A stretch of 64,000 bases of DNA, taken from Aphidius gifuensis (taxonomy: Eukaryota; Arthropoda; Insecta; Hymenoptera; Braconidae). Made by a program: the position numbers and the translations under genes. Of this stretch, positions 1-12,625 are shown piece by piece (positions within the stretch are counted from its first letter, which is position 1; each line of letters begins with the position of its first letter). Location: positions 4,588,001 through 4,652,000 of the forward strand of contig NC_057788.1 of NCBI RefSeq assembly GCF_014905175.1, read 5' to 3'. The notes under the pieces were generated by a model. That model ran no database searches, was not told where the DNA came from, and saw only the letters and a list, made by a program, of their open reading frames with translations.

Positions 1-3000
1 TTTTTTTTTTGTCTTTTTTACTTACTGTCAAACTCATCGTATGTTATGTAAACTTTGTTGAATTTTGGCAATATGCCATTACATCCAACAATCCGACAAA
101 TAAACCAAATGACACTGACTATTTCAACCAACACATTTATTCATAAAATATACTTAAACGTGCTTTGAATTTTATTCTTAGATCAATAATTTCAATTGTA
201 AAAAAAACGAGAAAAAATTTATATAAATTAAAATAAATAACACCGGATGAATACTTTATCAACCGGAAGAATATTAATATCAAGTAAATAAAATAATATA
301 ATTTATATCTATTTATAATAATTTATTTAAATCATCAAATAATATATCTATATATGAGTGCAATGACCCTTTTCATTTTATTCTTGGCTTTCATTCAATT
401 TACAATATTTTTCATAATTTTTTCTCTCTTTGTTTTAATTTCAAAGTTTTTTCTCTTTTTTATTTTTGAGTATATCATGACAGGAAACAATAAAAATTAA
501 TTTTTTTCTTTTTAGATTTTTATTGTCTTTGTGTGTGGGGGTTTTATTGGGATTTATTTTTATTAATTATTATATATTTTTAATAATAGCAATGACAGAG
601 AAAATATATGTACAAGGGCGGTGAATGTTTGTGATATTAAATTTAAATTGTAGTATATATATAATTGAGATAAAATTGTATAAACGGTTTTGACGTTATG
701 AATCATACTTGATTTGGTTACATAATCGCTATCAAAATTGCTATTTATATAAAGATCTCCTAATTCAATGGACGATATTAATTTGGATGAAAATTCTTGG
801 ATCAATGACATGAATTTATTGTTGTTCTATCTTTAAAATAAATAATTAAATAAGCCATATAATCTATAAAAAAAAATGTACAATTAATTATAATATTAAA
901 GGAATCAATGCCCTAAAATACCTATAATTTATTGAATAAATTCAATTGAATAATTATAATATAAAACGTCGAAAAAAAAAAATATAAAAAATAAACAAAT
1001 AAGTCAAATAAATTCTACCAATGAAAAACGAAAAAATTCGACATTAAATTGATTAATAATTTTGATTATTTATATATTATTTTTAAAATATATTTTATTG
1101 ATTTAATCAGTACATAATCGAAAATATTATCCCACGTTTTATATTAAAAAAATAAAAATTCATTTAGATTACAATAAATAAATTATTCAAAGTAGAAAAA
1201 ATTTACTTTTTTTAAAATGTTTTTTTATTGTTTAATAAAAGTGAGATGGAGAATTAAATTTTACCTAGGCTTAGCAACGGTATATACCAAATCTTGTTGC
1301 GATCAGTTTGAATTACGTAACTATAGATTTATATAAATGGTTACGTTGACACTAGAGTCTCCGGGGCGCGAGGCACTATCCGCACTATAACCCGCGTTAT
1401 ACAAAGTCGTTGCTCACCCACTCTATTCTCTATTCATTATTATCTAACATTTATTATTTTTTTTTTTTTATCATAAAAAAAAAATATATATATAAATAAA
1501 TATCAGTATTTACACATTGGTACTTGTATGAATTCACAAATATTAATATATCAAGGTAAAAAACAAAGAACAACTTGTTTTTTCTTATCAGAATAAGTGT
1601 TACATATTAAACTTACAAAATTATGATGTAACAAAAAAAAAAAAAGAATAAAGAATCATCAAGAATTCATACTTAATAATGAAAAATAAAAAAAAATAAA
1701 TTATCCTTAAACTTAATAATTATAACTTTGCAATTTAATTATTTTTACAAAAATATTATTTGAAAATTTGCTATTTTGATTGCTCATAAATAATAAAGTG
1801 CAATCTTGAATATTAACCATGACCTAAATTTTATATAGGTATAATCTTTAAGCCAATACATATTTGATTAGTTTGTTTATTTATTTATTTTTTAAAAATA
1901 ATTTAAATAACACTGATGATTTTTTGAGTTAAAAATTAATAATAAAAATTGTGTATATATACAAAATGATTGTTTCATTTGGCTAATGAAGGGGCCATGA
2001 TGGTCTCGTTGTATATATCAATTACATAATAAAAAAAAAAAAAATAAAAAAAATAACGTTGTTATGTAAGGATTCGAGGCAAAACGTCGCGACGCATAAA
2101 AGCGTGATGTGGTTGCCGGTGGCTAGTAACTGCGTCTCTCATCACTTGGATAAACATTTTGATCTACTTGATGTTGATAGTCTGGACTTGAATATGTATA
2201 TCTATTTTTTTTTATTAGTCATTTGTTGTTTCTAGCTTTTAAACAACAAAAGAAATAATATTATTTATAAAATAAAAGAGAAATCATAAAAATTCAAAAT
2301 CAAGATCATATTGTTTATGAAGATCATTTGATTTATAATAATCATTTACAATATATATGACGTTTTTACTTGTGACATAATGAGATGAATAATAAAAAAT
2401 AAAAATTTATTAATTAATGGTATATACTTGAAGAGGGTGATTTAATGCAGTTTATACTCGATTATAGAGAACGAGAAAGTCAATGGACTCGCAACGTAAT
2501 GTTATTTATTTATTTTTTAAATTAACAAATTGTGCAATGACACTAAAGATGGGCCAAGTATCTCATCAACTTGAATTAAATTTTCAAATTGCATTCAAGT
2601 ATTATTCAAATTTAATATTAATTCATTTATTATATTATTTAAAATAAAAAAAAATATTTAATATTCTAAATAATTATTATAAATTTATACTTGGTATTAA
2701 ATAATTTGTAGTTAATTTATTTTAATTGAATTTTATATTATATATATGCTTGTCGAAAATATATATATGTTGTAAAAAAAAAATTGGATTGAGGTCAAGA
2801 GGACGACCGAGAGAATGAAACCGATAAAGAAAGAAGGAAGAACTTGATCGAGTAGAGGTACTTGACCGTGAAATAAATAAAAAAAAAAATATATATATAT
2901 TCACATAGTACACACTCGCCAACAATGACATTATTCATGATTAAAATTTTATCCATTAAAAAATTAAATCAACAGTAATAAAACAAAAAAGAAAAATATT

Positions 3001-4739
3001 TATTATTTTTTTTTTAAATGAAATCCTTTTTTTTTTTTTTTTCATATCAGCGACAATATATGTGCTTCCGTTTATATTTTTTTTTACTGATAATAATAAA
3101 ACAATCTTTCAACAAAAAATAAATATATAAAAATTATTTTTATTTAAATCATTTAACAAACACTTTGTTGCTTGTGTAAATAATCATTAAAAAAAAAAAT
3201 ATATATTTGCACATAAATTTGCGATAAAAAAATTACTGCAGTATTTTTTATTTATCAATGATAATAAACAAATTTTTTTAAATAAAAAAAAATATATTAT
3301 TTATTGAGATGTGAAAATGAATAATTTTTGATGCAGCTGCAACAACGATGCGCGCTGGATCAGTGAATTATAGACGCGTCAGCAACAAACAGGCCGCGAC
3401 GTTACGTAAAGGTCGGTCACCCGGCCACGTATAGGTACACACTGCTAATAAACAACATTTATATATATATATTATTTTTTTTTATTATTATTATATATAT
3501 ATTGTATATATAAACTTGGATTATATACTACCGCGTTTCTTGATAGTCACCACACGGCCGTTAACTTTCCGACCATTTCTCGGAGATTCACGAAGGTCGA
3601 TTTTTTATTATTTTTTTTTTGATGCATTATACTGCATAGCACACATCATGCAGTCCAAAAATGAAAAATAAATAATAAAGCTATAAAAATTTAACACCAC
3701 TGCAATCCCAACTACACATTTATTATCATTAAAATTTTATGAAAATTTAAAAATAAAAAAAAAATTACTAAAATTATATTTACAGAAATTTTCTTGACAT
3801 ATTTTATAAATTTCTATTTATTTTTAAATAAACTTATATCATCTAAAAGTATAAAAATTAAAAACAATAACAATTTATTTATTTGATTAAAAAAATATGA
3901 TATATTTGTTGATAAATTTTATGAGCTTTTTTTCGAATTTCTAACTGACTTTGTTGCAATTTTGTTGATTTTTTTTCAACTCAATGAATATTAAAATAAT
4001 TTAATTTTAATTATCAAATTTAAAATTGATTATGCTATTGGTAAATCTATAGAGATTTATATATTTTTATTAAAAGTTAAAACTATGCGCTAACGCCAAT
4101 TTAACGCTTCGATAGTATCGACCTCGACATTCACGCGAAAGTACTGACAGTTGTACTAAGAGAGTTCGATGTACTGCAACAGACTCACAAGCTCTCAATA
4201 TTACATATAATTAATAATAATTTACCTGATGTTAAATAACAACTAAATAGCTAAAAAAAAAAAAAATAAAACTATCAATAAAATCATCAATGTTTTTTGA
4301 CATTAAAATAAAATTTCGAAATAAAATTTCTATAGAAAATAATTGATAGAAAAAATATTAAATATAATTTTTTTTTTTGCAATATTATTTGATCGATATA
4401 GTATGAATGATTATCGATGATAGATTGGCATATATATGTGTATATCTATTACGAAATATATCATTAAAATTTGTAACAGTAATTGGCAGATAAGTGGATA
4501 GAAATCTTGTGAAATATCTGGACCCCAAGCGCACGAATAAACTAACAATTTTTTTCATTTTTTAAAAAATCTTATTACGCAAAGTTTAAATAAATATTAT
4601 GAAATTTTTTCAATAATCATGAGATCCATATTACAATGGATCTACAAAATATCTTGATTTTTTTATTTGCATATTTTTGATTACAAAATAACTGAGTAAT
4701 AATTAATTGGTATTTTTTTATTTTTTTTTTCTGTTACAG
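1..4739. other. Non-coding region upstream of the LONRF gene
   Basis: No convincing coding exon was found on either strand; the short open frames here are low-complexity. AT-rich DNA is interrupted by GC-richer islands near 1260-1440, 2050-2170, 3340-3430, 3525-3610 and 4080-4200. These are candidate regulatory or 5' untranslated segments. A missing N-terminal exon of the downstream LONRF gene could lie here or beyond the left edge. I looked for an ATG-containing exon ending in phase 1 with a good donor and did not find one. Confidence 0.5.
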
Positions 4740-7700
4740 CACCAAATAGTCCACTTCATCTTAGCAATCGTTCACACGCACTACTTTTGCTCAACCGAAC
4801 ACAAGCATCATTGAATGACGCCGATCATGCTGTCAGACTTAGGCCTGATTGGGGAAAGGTAATTAGTAAATAATCAATCATTATTTTATCTTAAATTTAT
4901 TATTAAGTAATTATGTTTTTTTTTTTTTATTTTTAATTAAAATTAATTAAATAGCTAATTATATAATTTAGTCTATTATGTTTGTTATTTTTTAAATTTG
5001 TCAAAATGTATTTTAAAATCCTTTCAGTCTTTTCTAATTTTAAATAATTAATTTTGTTAATTATAAATACTAATTTAAAATTTGAAATTATTCTATTTAT
5101 ATTTGTCATTCAAATTATATACATAGACACATTGTTAATTTATACATTTATTTATAAAAAAAACATAATATAATAATAAAAATAAATGAAACAAATTTGA
5201 AAGGGAAAAATAGTTTGGGATATATTTCACCATCGACAATGTTGCATTATCATCAATTGAATTTTGCAATGACTTTTTTTGCAATTTTGCATAGCCGGAA
5301 ATGTATGAAATAAAATTGACTACATAATATCGTAGTGAATAAAATAATACAGTTATAAATAAAATACTAAATTGAAAATTTTGAATTATCAGGGTCATTA
5401 TAGACGAGGTGTTGCATTGTCAGCATTGGGAAGACATGAGGAAGCATTTTTTGCACTTTGTACAAGTGTTGCCATTGATAAAAATCCACAAAATATAAGA
5501 CATGAAATAACCAGGGTAATTATTGTATTAATTATATTGTTAATAAATAAAAATAATTTTAATAATTTATTTTAATTAAAAAGGTATTACATCGTGTATT
5601 ATCACCGACATATCGGAGACATGGAACAACAACAAAAAGTCCATACAATGTACTTGAGAGCAATGCCCGAACGAGACGTAATCGTCATCAGCATCATCAT
5701 CATCATCATAATTATGAACACAACAACAGGGACAACAACAATAACAACAACAACAATATATTTAGACCTTTATCAAGTCTAAATAATCGTCATCGTCGAA
5801 TGGTTCTTAATTCATCAGACTGTGAAGACAATAGCAGTGGTGAAGAAGAATTTACACAGGTAAATATAAATAATTTCAATTATATATATATTTTATAACA
5901 ATAAATATCATATTTTATTTTTAAATATATATGATAAATCAATAAGTAATTATAATACTTTCTTTTGTTTAAATATATTAATATTAATTTAAAATTAAAG
6001 GAAAAAAGTTTTCAAGGCACTGCTACAAGTTTATCGATTTGTTACTTGACCATAATTTTTTTGTTACTATATAGTTTTTTTTTTTTTTTGAAACTAATTA
6101 TTTTATTATTCATTGCAGGCAATATGTCGAAGGTTACTTACGAATAATATGTCACAAACCAATGTCAAATTACAAACTACCTTCAATAGAGTTTATCAAG
6201 AAATTGATAAATTAAAAAGTAAGAAAATAATAATTAATTTAACATAATAATTGATATTTATTTTAATAATTAATTAAATTATTTAAGGAGTTGATGGATT
6301 ACCAGCTGAAATATTATTACCACCATTATCAAGTGAAGTAAATCTCAATGAATTAGACTGTATATTGTGTTGTCGTTTACTATGGAAACCAGTTACAACA
6401 CCATGTGGTCATACTTACTGCTGGATGTGTTTGGATCGTTGTTTAGATTATTCATCAGCTTGTCCATTATGTGTTACATCACTTTCAAATGTAAGATATT
6501 CATTATTACATAAATAAAATCAACAACATATAGCTATATATATATTTTAAAATATTACAATGGTATACTAATGTGTTTTTTGTTTTCTATTGAAATATTT
6601 CAGTATTTAGCTAGTAATCAAAAAACAGTTACTGATTTTATTGATAAAGCATTGATGGCTATTTCACCAACGGAGTATACATCAAGAGCATCAACTTATC
6701 GTCTTGAAATAATAAAAGATCTTGGTATATTGGGTAATCAACATATTGCTGTGTTTATATGTACAACAGCATTTCCATATGTTGCTTGTCCATTATTTGT
6801 TTTTGAACCAAGATACAGACTCATGGTAAGACGATGTCTTGAAAGTGGTCTTAGACGTTTTGGCATTGCTGCTTGTGTCAATAGAGAAGCTAATAGTAAT
6901 AAAAGGTAAATTATTTTTCAAAACACAACTCTTACTTTTACAAAAGACAGAAAAATAACGAAATAATTATAAAAATTTTATCAATGAAATATTAAAAACA
7001 ATAATATTAAACGGTAAAATTATAAAAAATTAATTGTTAATACAAAATTGTTATTATGTTGAACTTATTTAGACTATTTTTTAAAATAAATATATAATTA
7101 ATAAAATAAAGCATTTACATAACAATGACACTATAATATTCTTAGTAATACTATATTTAATGTTTATTATTGTTGTTTTTTTTAACATTTCATTACTGTT
7201 TATTCTTAATTTTATATTTAATTTATTATTTAAATTCATTTTACACCGTTAAATTGTTAAATGTTTTATTGTTAAATAATCTACAGATATTATTTTTTCA
7301 TATTTAAAATTTATTTATTCGTTTATTTTTGTGTCTTTTAAATTTAAAATTATATACAAATTAATAATTGATAAATATTTTAATACAGATATGCTGAATA
7401 TGGTACTATATTGGAAATAAAAGATCGTGTTTTAATGAAAGATGGATGTAGTATTCTCAGTACAGTTGGTATACGAAGATTTAGAGTAATTTCTGGTGAT
7501 GAAAGAGATGGTTATGACACTGCTGAAGTAGAACTTTTACGTGATTCACCAATACAACATGATAATATACAAAATATATGCCAGTTACATGACAAGGTAA
7601 TTTAATCATATAAAGAAATTTAAAAAAATAAAGAAATTAATATAAATTTAATTATTTAAAGGTATGGTCAAAAGCACAAAAATGGTGGACAACAGTATCA

Positions 7701-8027
7701 ATTAATCAACAATTTGAAATACAACGTGTGTTTGGTAAAATGCCAATACCAGAAGATGATTGGTATAATTTACCAGATGGTCCATCATGGACATGGTGGA
7801 TACTGGCAATATTACCATTAGGACCACAATTACAAATTGGTATATTAGGAACCAAAAGTATAGAAAAACGTTTAAGAGCTATTGAAAAAACTCTTAATCA
7901 TATGGAAAAGAGACAAATAACAATTACAACACCACCAGCTGAAGATGATACTTCAACATTAAGTAGTATTTGTCATGATGGTAATGACATTACCAATTCC
8001 ACTGCTACAGTTGTACAACATTCTTGA
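4740..8027 (+). CDS. LON peptidase N-terminal domain and RING finger protein (LONRF-like), 5' partial
   Basis: Probable RING-type E3 ubiquitin ligase. Exons: 4740-4858, 5393-5515, 5584-5859, 6119-6218, 6288-6490, 6604-6905, 7389-7596, 7662-8027; phases join throughout and give 564 residues to a TGA. The first two exons encode TPR helices (PNSPLHLSNRSHALLLLNRT, then GHYRRGVALSALGRHEEAF). The third encodes a His/Asn/Arg-rich linker with a six-His run. The fifth carries a C3HC4 RING (CILCC, then TPCGHTYCWMCLDRC and CPLC). Exons six to eight carry the LON substrate-binding domain (FPYVACPLFVFEPRYRLMVR). Family members combine TPR, RING and LON in this order; there is no LON protease catalytic domain. 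The first exon here begins with two bases of a split codon, so at least one upstream coding exon is missing from this model. Function is inferred from the family; the domain identification is strong. Confidence 0.9.
5686..5762 (+). repeat. Coding CAT/AAC trinucleotide tracts in the LONRF linker
   Basis: Runs of CAT and of AAC/AAT codons inside LONRF exon 3 encode poly-His and poly-Asn between the TPR and RING domains. The frame stays open, so this is a low-complexity linker rather than a break. Such tracts vary in length easily. Confidence 0.7.
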
Positions 8028-10194
8028 GTCTAATAATATTATATATATTTTTTTAAATTATTTTCTATACAACAACTACTACTATTTTATATTTATTATA
8101 TTATTAATGATTCAGTGATTTTTTTTTTATTTTTTTCATTTCTATTTTTTTTTTCGATGTTGATACCATACATTCGTCAAATCTTTGTATATCAGAGTTA
8201 TCAGACTGAAAAAAATAGTTAGCTCAATGGTTTTTTAATCAATTCATAACAATTTATTTATGTATTTACACTTTTTTTTTAACTACATCTAATTTTTAAT
8301 GACATCTAGAAGTTTGTTTTGTCGATATTTAAAGATTTTCTTTTATTTTTTTTTATCTATCATTAGCATATAATCAGGAAAATAAGTTGAGTTTTCCACT
8401 GTTTATATAAATAATATATATTTATTTTAGCTAAATTAATTATCAATCGAAACGTCTTTCTCTTTTTTAATTAGAATAGAAATTATGAATGTTTTAAAAA
8501 TAATAAAAAAAAGTCAAATTTATAATTCATTGATGATAAAGTGTAAATAATCATATAGTCACTGGAATGGTACAAATTTTTTTGAAACATATCTGTTTAT
8601 GAATTTGATTTTTCCTTTTTTTTTAAATATTTTTCATATCGTTTTTTTTCTACATGATTTTCGATTTGACGTTTCGAAATTAGTACTACTTTTTCTTGCT
8701 AATCAATTTACGCAAATCTGTTCTTCCACAATAACATATTTACGTCGTCATTGATATATTAAATCTATTTATTAATATTTATATGTATACACACATGTCT
8801 ATGTATACAATTTTTAAAAAAATTAAGCTTGAACAATTAATAAATTAATGGGCAATGATTGTTGTGAAAAAAATATATTTAATTTAAAGCTAGGAAAGAG
8901 AAAAAAAAAAAAACAATGAAAGTTAAATTAAAGAAAGAAAAATTATTTAATACTAAATTTTAAAATTTCATGTTAGATTATTATTCAATTTGATAAAAAT
9001 ACTTGAATATTTAATTCTCATCTATCGTTGAATTAAAAAAAGAAAAATAATTTGTATAAAATTTTTTAATGGATAGATAGCTTTTTTGTCGTGATAAAAA
9101 TAAACTTGCCAGACTATCAATTTATTTATTGCCTTTTTTAAAAGTTGCATTAAAAAATTTGTGAAATATAAATTATTTATCTTCAAAAGTATTTAATATC
9201 TACAAATAAAAATTCATCAATCAGTAAATTAAGTTGAAATATTTCAATGATATTTTTACGAATATTAAAAAATAAAAACAGTGGACCGAAATAATAAAAT
9301 ATCTATATGTACAAAATAAGATATGTTTGAATGAAATTTTTTTAAAATTTCAATTGATATTATTAAATAAGATTTCGTAAATATCTAGAAATACATATAT
9401 ATTTTTTTCGTCGTAGTAAATTTATTTGTAATTTAAAATTGAAAACAAAAATATATATATTTTAACTGCTTGGCTTTATGGTCAATTGTATTTTAAATTA
9501 TAAAAAAACAAATTTTAATATTTTTTCTATTATTCAAAATAAAAATAAATAAAATTCCATCATTTTTTTTTTTTTTATAAGACTCCAGTATGTACGAGTA
9601 ATTAGTATTTATTTTTTCAATAATTTTTGATAAATAAATTCTTCAAGCTATGATTTAAATAAAACAAAAAAAATCATATCATGTTTTGAAAATATAAAAA
9701 TATATATTTGTGTCTGATTATTTGTTTATTCAAAAATTATTAATAGAAAATAAAAATTAATATTACTCAATTGACTTTGTATTTTTAAAAAATAATAAAA
9801 AACTAATTTTTTCGTAATTATATATTGATAATTAAATTTTCATACACAATATGTGTTTAATTAGATTCACAAAATTTCTAAAAAAGCTAAGATTAATGTG
9901 ATATTACTCTATACTCTTCTATTTCTAATAACAATTAAATTTATACATATATATTTTTGTCTTGTATAATGCCATTTTAAATATCATTTTAAATTTCTTT
10001 ACATTTTTACTTCAACTATATATATTTATCATCATCTTCTCATATCGAAATTTATTGTAATAAAAAAATTTTGTCAAAACAAAAATTAACATAAAAAGTC
10101 TTTATTTTTCTTAACGATTTACTTTTATTTTTATTCAAAAAAAAAACAAAATACAGATGAATTTTTTTTTAAATTTATTTGTTAACCTTGATTA
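8028..10194. other. LONRF 3' untranslated region and intergenic DNA
   Basis: About 2.2 kb of very AT-rich sequence without a supported exon. AATAAA-like hexamers occur repeatedly, so the LONRF poly(A) site cannot be placed by eye. Nothing else was recognised. Confidence 0.5.
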
Positions 10195-11624
10195 ATGTCT
10201 AAAAGAAATTTACATTTTGAAAAATATTCAATTGCTCCAGCACCAAGTCGTGATTACTATGGTATTAAAATAATTGACAAAGAAATAAAATTATTTCATT
10301 GGCCAATATCTCATGGGCCTAATAAAAATATTTCTGTAAAATCTTGTGATTTTAGTGGATGGAAAAAGGATAAATCATTTCAACAGGAAATTGAAATAAT
10401 ATTTGGTATGAAAATTAAAATATTTAAATTATTTAAAAGATAATATTTAAACTAATTTTTATGTATTTTTTTTGTTCAAGGAATATCTGTTTGTCAATAT
10501 ACAAATGATATTGTTTTTGATAGAAAAACATTGCTAACAATTCCAAATAATTTTTTGAAAAAATTATTAAATTATTTATCTTCTCAGGATATAATTAATT
10601 TATTGCTTCTTTCAAAAACAACTTATCAGGTTTTGTTATTAAATTAATTATTAAATGATAATTATTGTTTTATAATTATTTATTTATTTATTTATATAGA
10701 TTTTTAATAAAGATTTTGTTCCTCAATTGATAAGAAAAAAAATTTTAAAAACAAAAATATCAAATATCAAAGGAAATAAAAATATGTCTGGATGGAAGCA
10801 AGTTTTACAAGAAAAACAGGTAATAAATAATGATTTCTAATTAAAAAAATTTAATCAAATTTAATATTAATTGTTTTTTTTTTAAGGATATTGAAATGCA
10901 GTCGGAAAAATGTAAAATTACAAGAATTAATGGAACAAAATCAGCTCCTCGTCTTCAACCGAAAAATTCATCAAAATCAATGATAAAACCTCAACTTGAT
11001 ATTAGTAAAATAACATCAGTACAATCATTAAATGACGAAAAGAAAATTGAAAATATAAATGAAATAAAAAAAAAAACTATACCAAATCGTTATTTGAAAA
11101 AAGAAATTTCAATTAATAAAATTAATGTAGAATTTAATAATCCAAATGATGATAAATTAAAAAATAATTTACCAGATAATCAATATAAAATGAACAATGA
11201 TAAAAATGATTGTAAAATTAAAAAAATTGATAAAAAAATTGATTCAAAATTGTTGAGTTCAAAAAAACCATTAACTAAAAATATTTATGGATTAAAAAAT
11301 AATTATCAATCAATTGATAGCATTGTAAAAAAAACAACTGATGAATTTAAAAATAATTCAACATTTTTCGATGATGAATATGATTGGTTTAATGATTTAT
11401 CATTATCAAAAACAAATGATCAAAAACAAAAATTTCAACATGATAATATTAAATCAAAAAATATTGATAAATTAATTAATAAAACAACTCCAAGTTTATC
11501 AAAATGGCAGTCAATTAAAATGAGAACATTAGCTAACTTCGATGATTATGAAAAAAATATATTAAAAAGTTATCAAGACATTAATGATGATATGAAAAAA
11601 AAAATTACTCCCCACAGAAAATGA
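10195..11624 (+). CDS. F-box only protein 36-like protein with long Lys/Asn-rich C-terminal tail
   Basis: Likely substrate adaptor of an SCF ubiquitin ligase. Exons: 10195-10405, 10481-10629, 10700-10819, 10887-11624; phases agree and give 405 residues. The N-terminus has APAPSRDYYGIKI, close to the APAPSKDFY block I recall near the start of FBXO36. An F-box-like stretch follows (IPNNFLKKLLNYLSSQDIIN, then LLLLSKTTYQIFNKDF), and then GWKQVLQEKQ, which matches the GWRQLF region of that family. FBXO36 in vertebrates is under 200 residues. Here residues from about 165 to 405 form a Lys/Asn/Ser-rich extension of low complexity with no domain I recognise. The start is the first ATG of the FBXO36-like block. 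Alternative: another small F-box protein. The name is fairly secure; the role of the tail is unknown. Confidence 0.75.
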
Positions 11625-12625
11625 AGTTGATAATAATTTTAATACTATTATACTTTCAAATAAATAAATATTTACAATAATAAAAAAAAAATAATTAAAC
11701 ATTATTTGTTATAAATATAATATTTAAAAAATTTATTTTCATTGATCCATAATTGAGTTTGCGCTTTGAATAATTACCCAAAGATTCTGCGCAATATAAT
11801 TGAGAAAAAAAAAATCTCTTCCATCTTTGGTATAATTATGTAAACTTCATTTTAATATACATAAATATATTGACAATGCAATTGAGTATAAGTGCAACAA
11901 AAAAACATTAAAACTAGTAACATTTATCTATTTAAAGTTAGTCATTCTGCAACAAATAAAATTATCAAATATAAAAAAAAAAAGATTAAATAATATTCTT
12001 CAAGTATGTGTGTTTGTAAAAGTCAGATATATATTAGATACATATGAAAGGGAAAAAAAAAATATAGTTTATAAATTTATTGGAGTATTAGAAATTTACA
12101 CACACATTGTTTTGCTAGACATGCTGAGTGTACTTACAAATACACATACTCAATGTGTTGAGAAAATCGCGCATGCAAGTTGCAGTTACGAGAAAGTTTT
12201 CTATTAATTCTCAAATAGTAGTATTGTATTAACATTTATTTACAATAGAAAAAAAAAAAAATCTACTATTAATTGTGTTGTTTATTAAAAAGACAAAAGT
12301 AAATATTATTTTTAAATACTCAAAAAAATTGTTAATGTAATTAATGGATTATTTGTTTGTCAATAATTAATATCAGTAGAAATTTTTATTTTATTTTCAT
12401 TAAAAATTATTAATAATATTAATTATAATTTGATAAAATAAATGTATTGATTTAAAGATGACAAGTATAGATAATTTTAATGAGTGGCAAATAGAAAAAT
12501 AGTTGATAAAATATTTTTATTTGAGAATTGGTGGAGAGAAATATTTCGCTGTATTTCTATTGCGCACGCCTTGTATTACGCAGATAATACATCTGTTATT
12601 GAGTACTGTGATTGAAGGCTATATT
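11625..12625. other. Intergenic region upstream of Clock
   Basis: Holds the FBXO36-like 3' end and the Clock promoter and 5' leader. A slightly GC-richer segment at about 12530-12625 immediately precedes the Clock ATG. No canonical CACGTG E-box was seen here. The 65-residue open frame at 12010-12207 has no homology I recognise and is probably chance. Confidence 0.45.

Noticed and set aside
563..811. Open frame of 82 codons on the minus strand
   Set aside because: Leu/Ile/Ser-rich translation of AT-rich DNA with no splice context or homology.
2722..2931. Open frame of 69 codons on the minus strand
   Set aside because: Translation of T-rich and simple-sequence DNA; no recognisable family.
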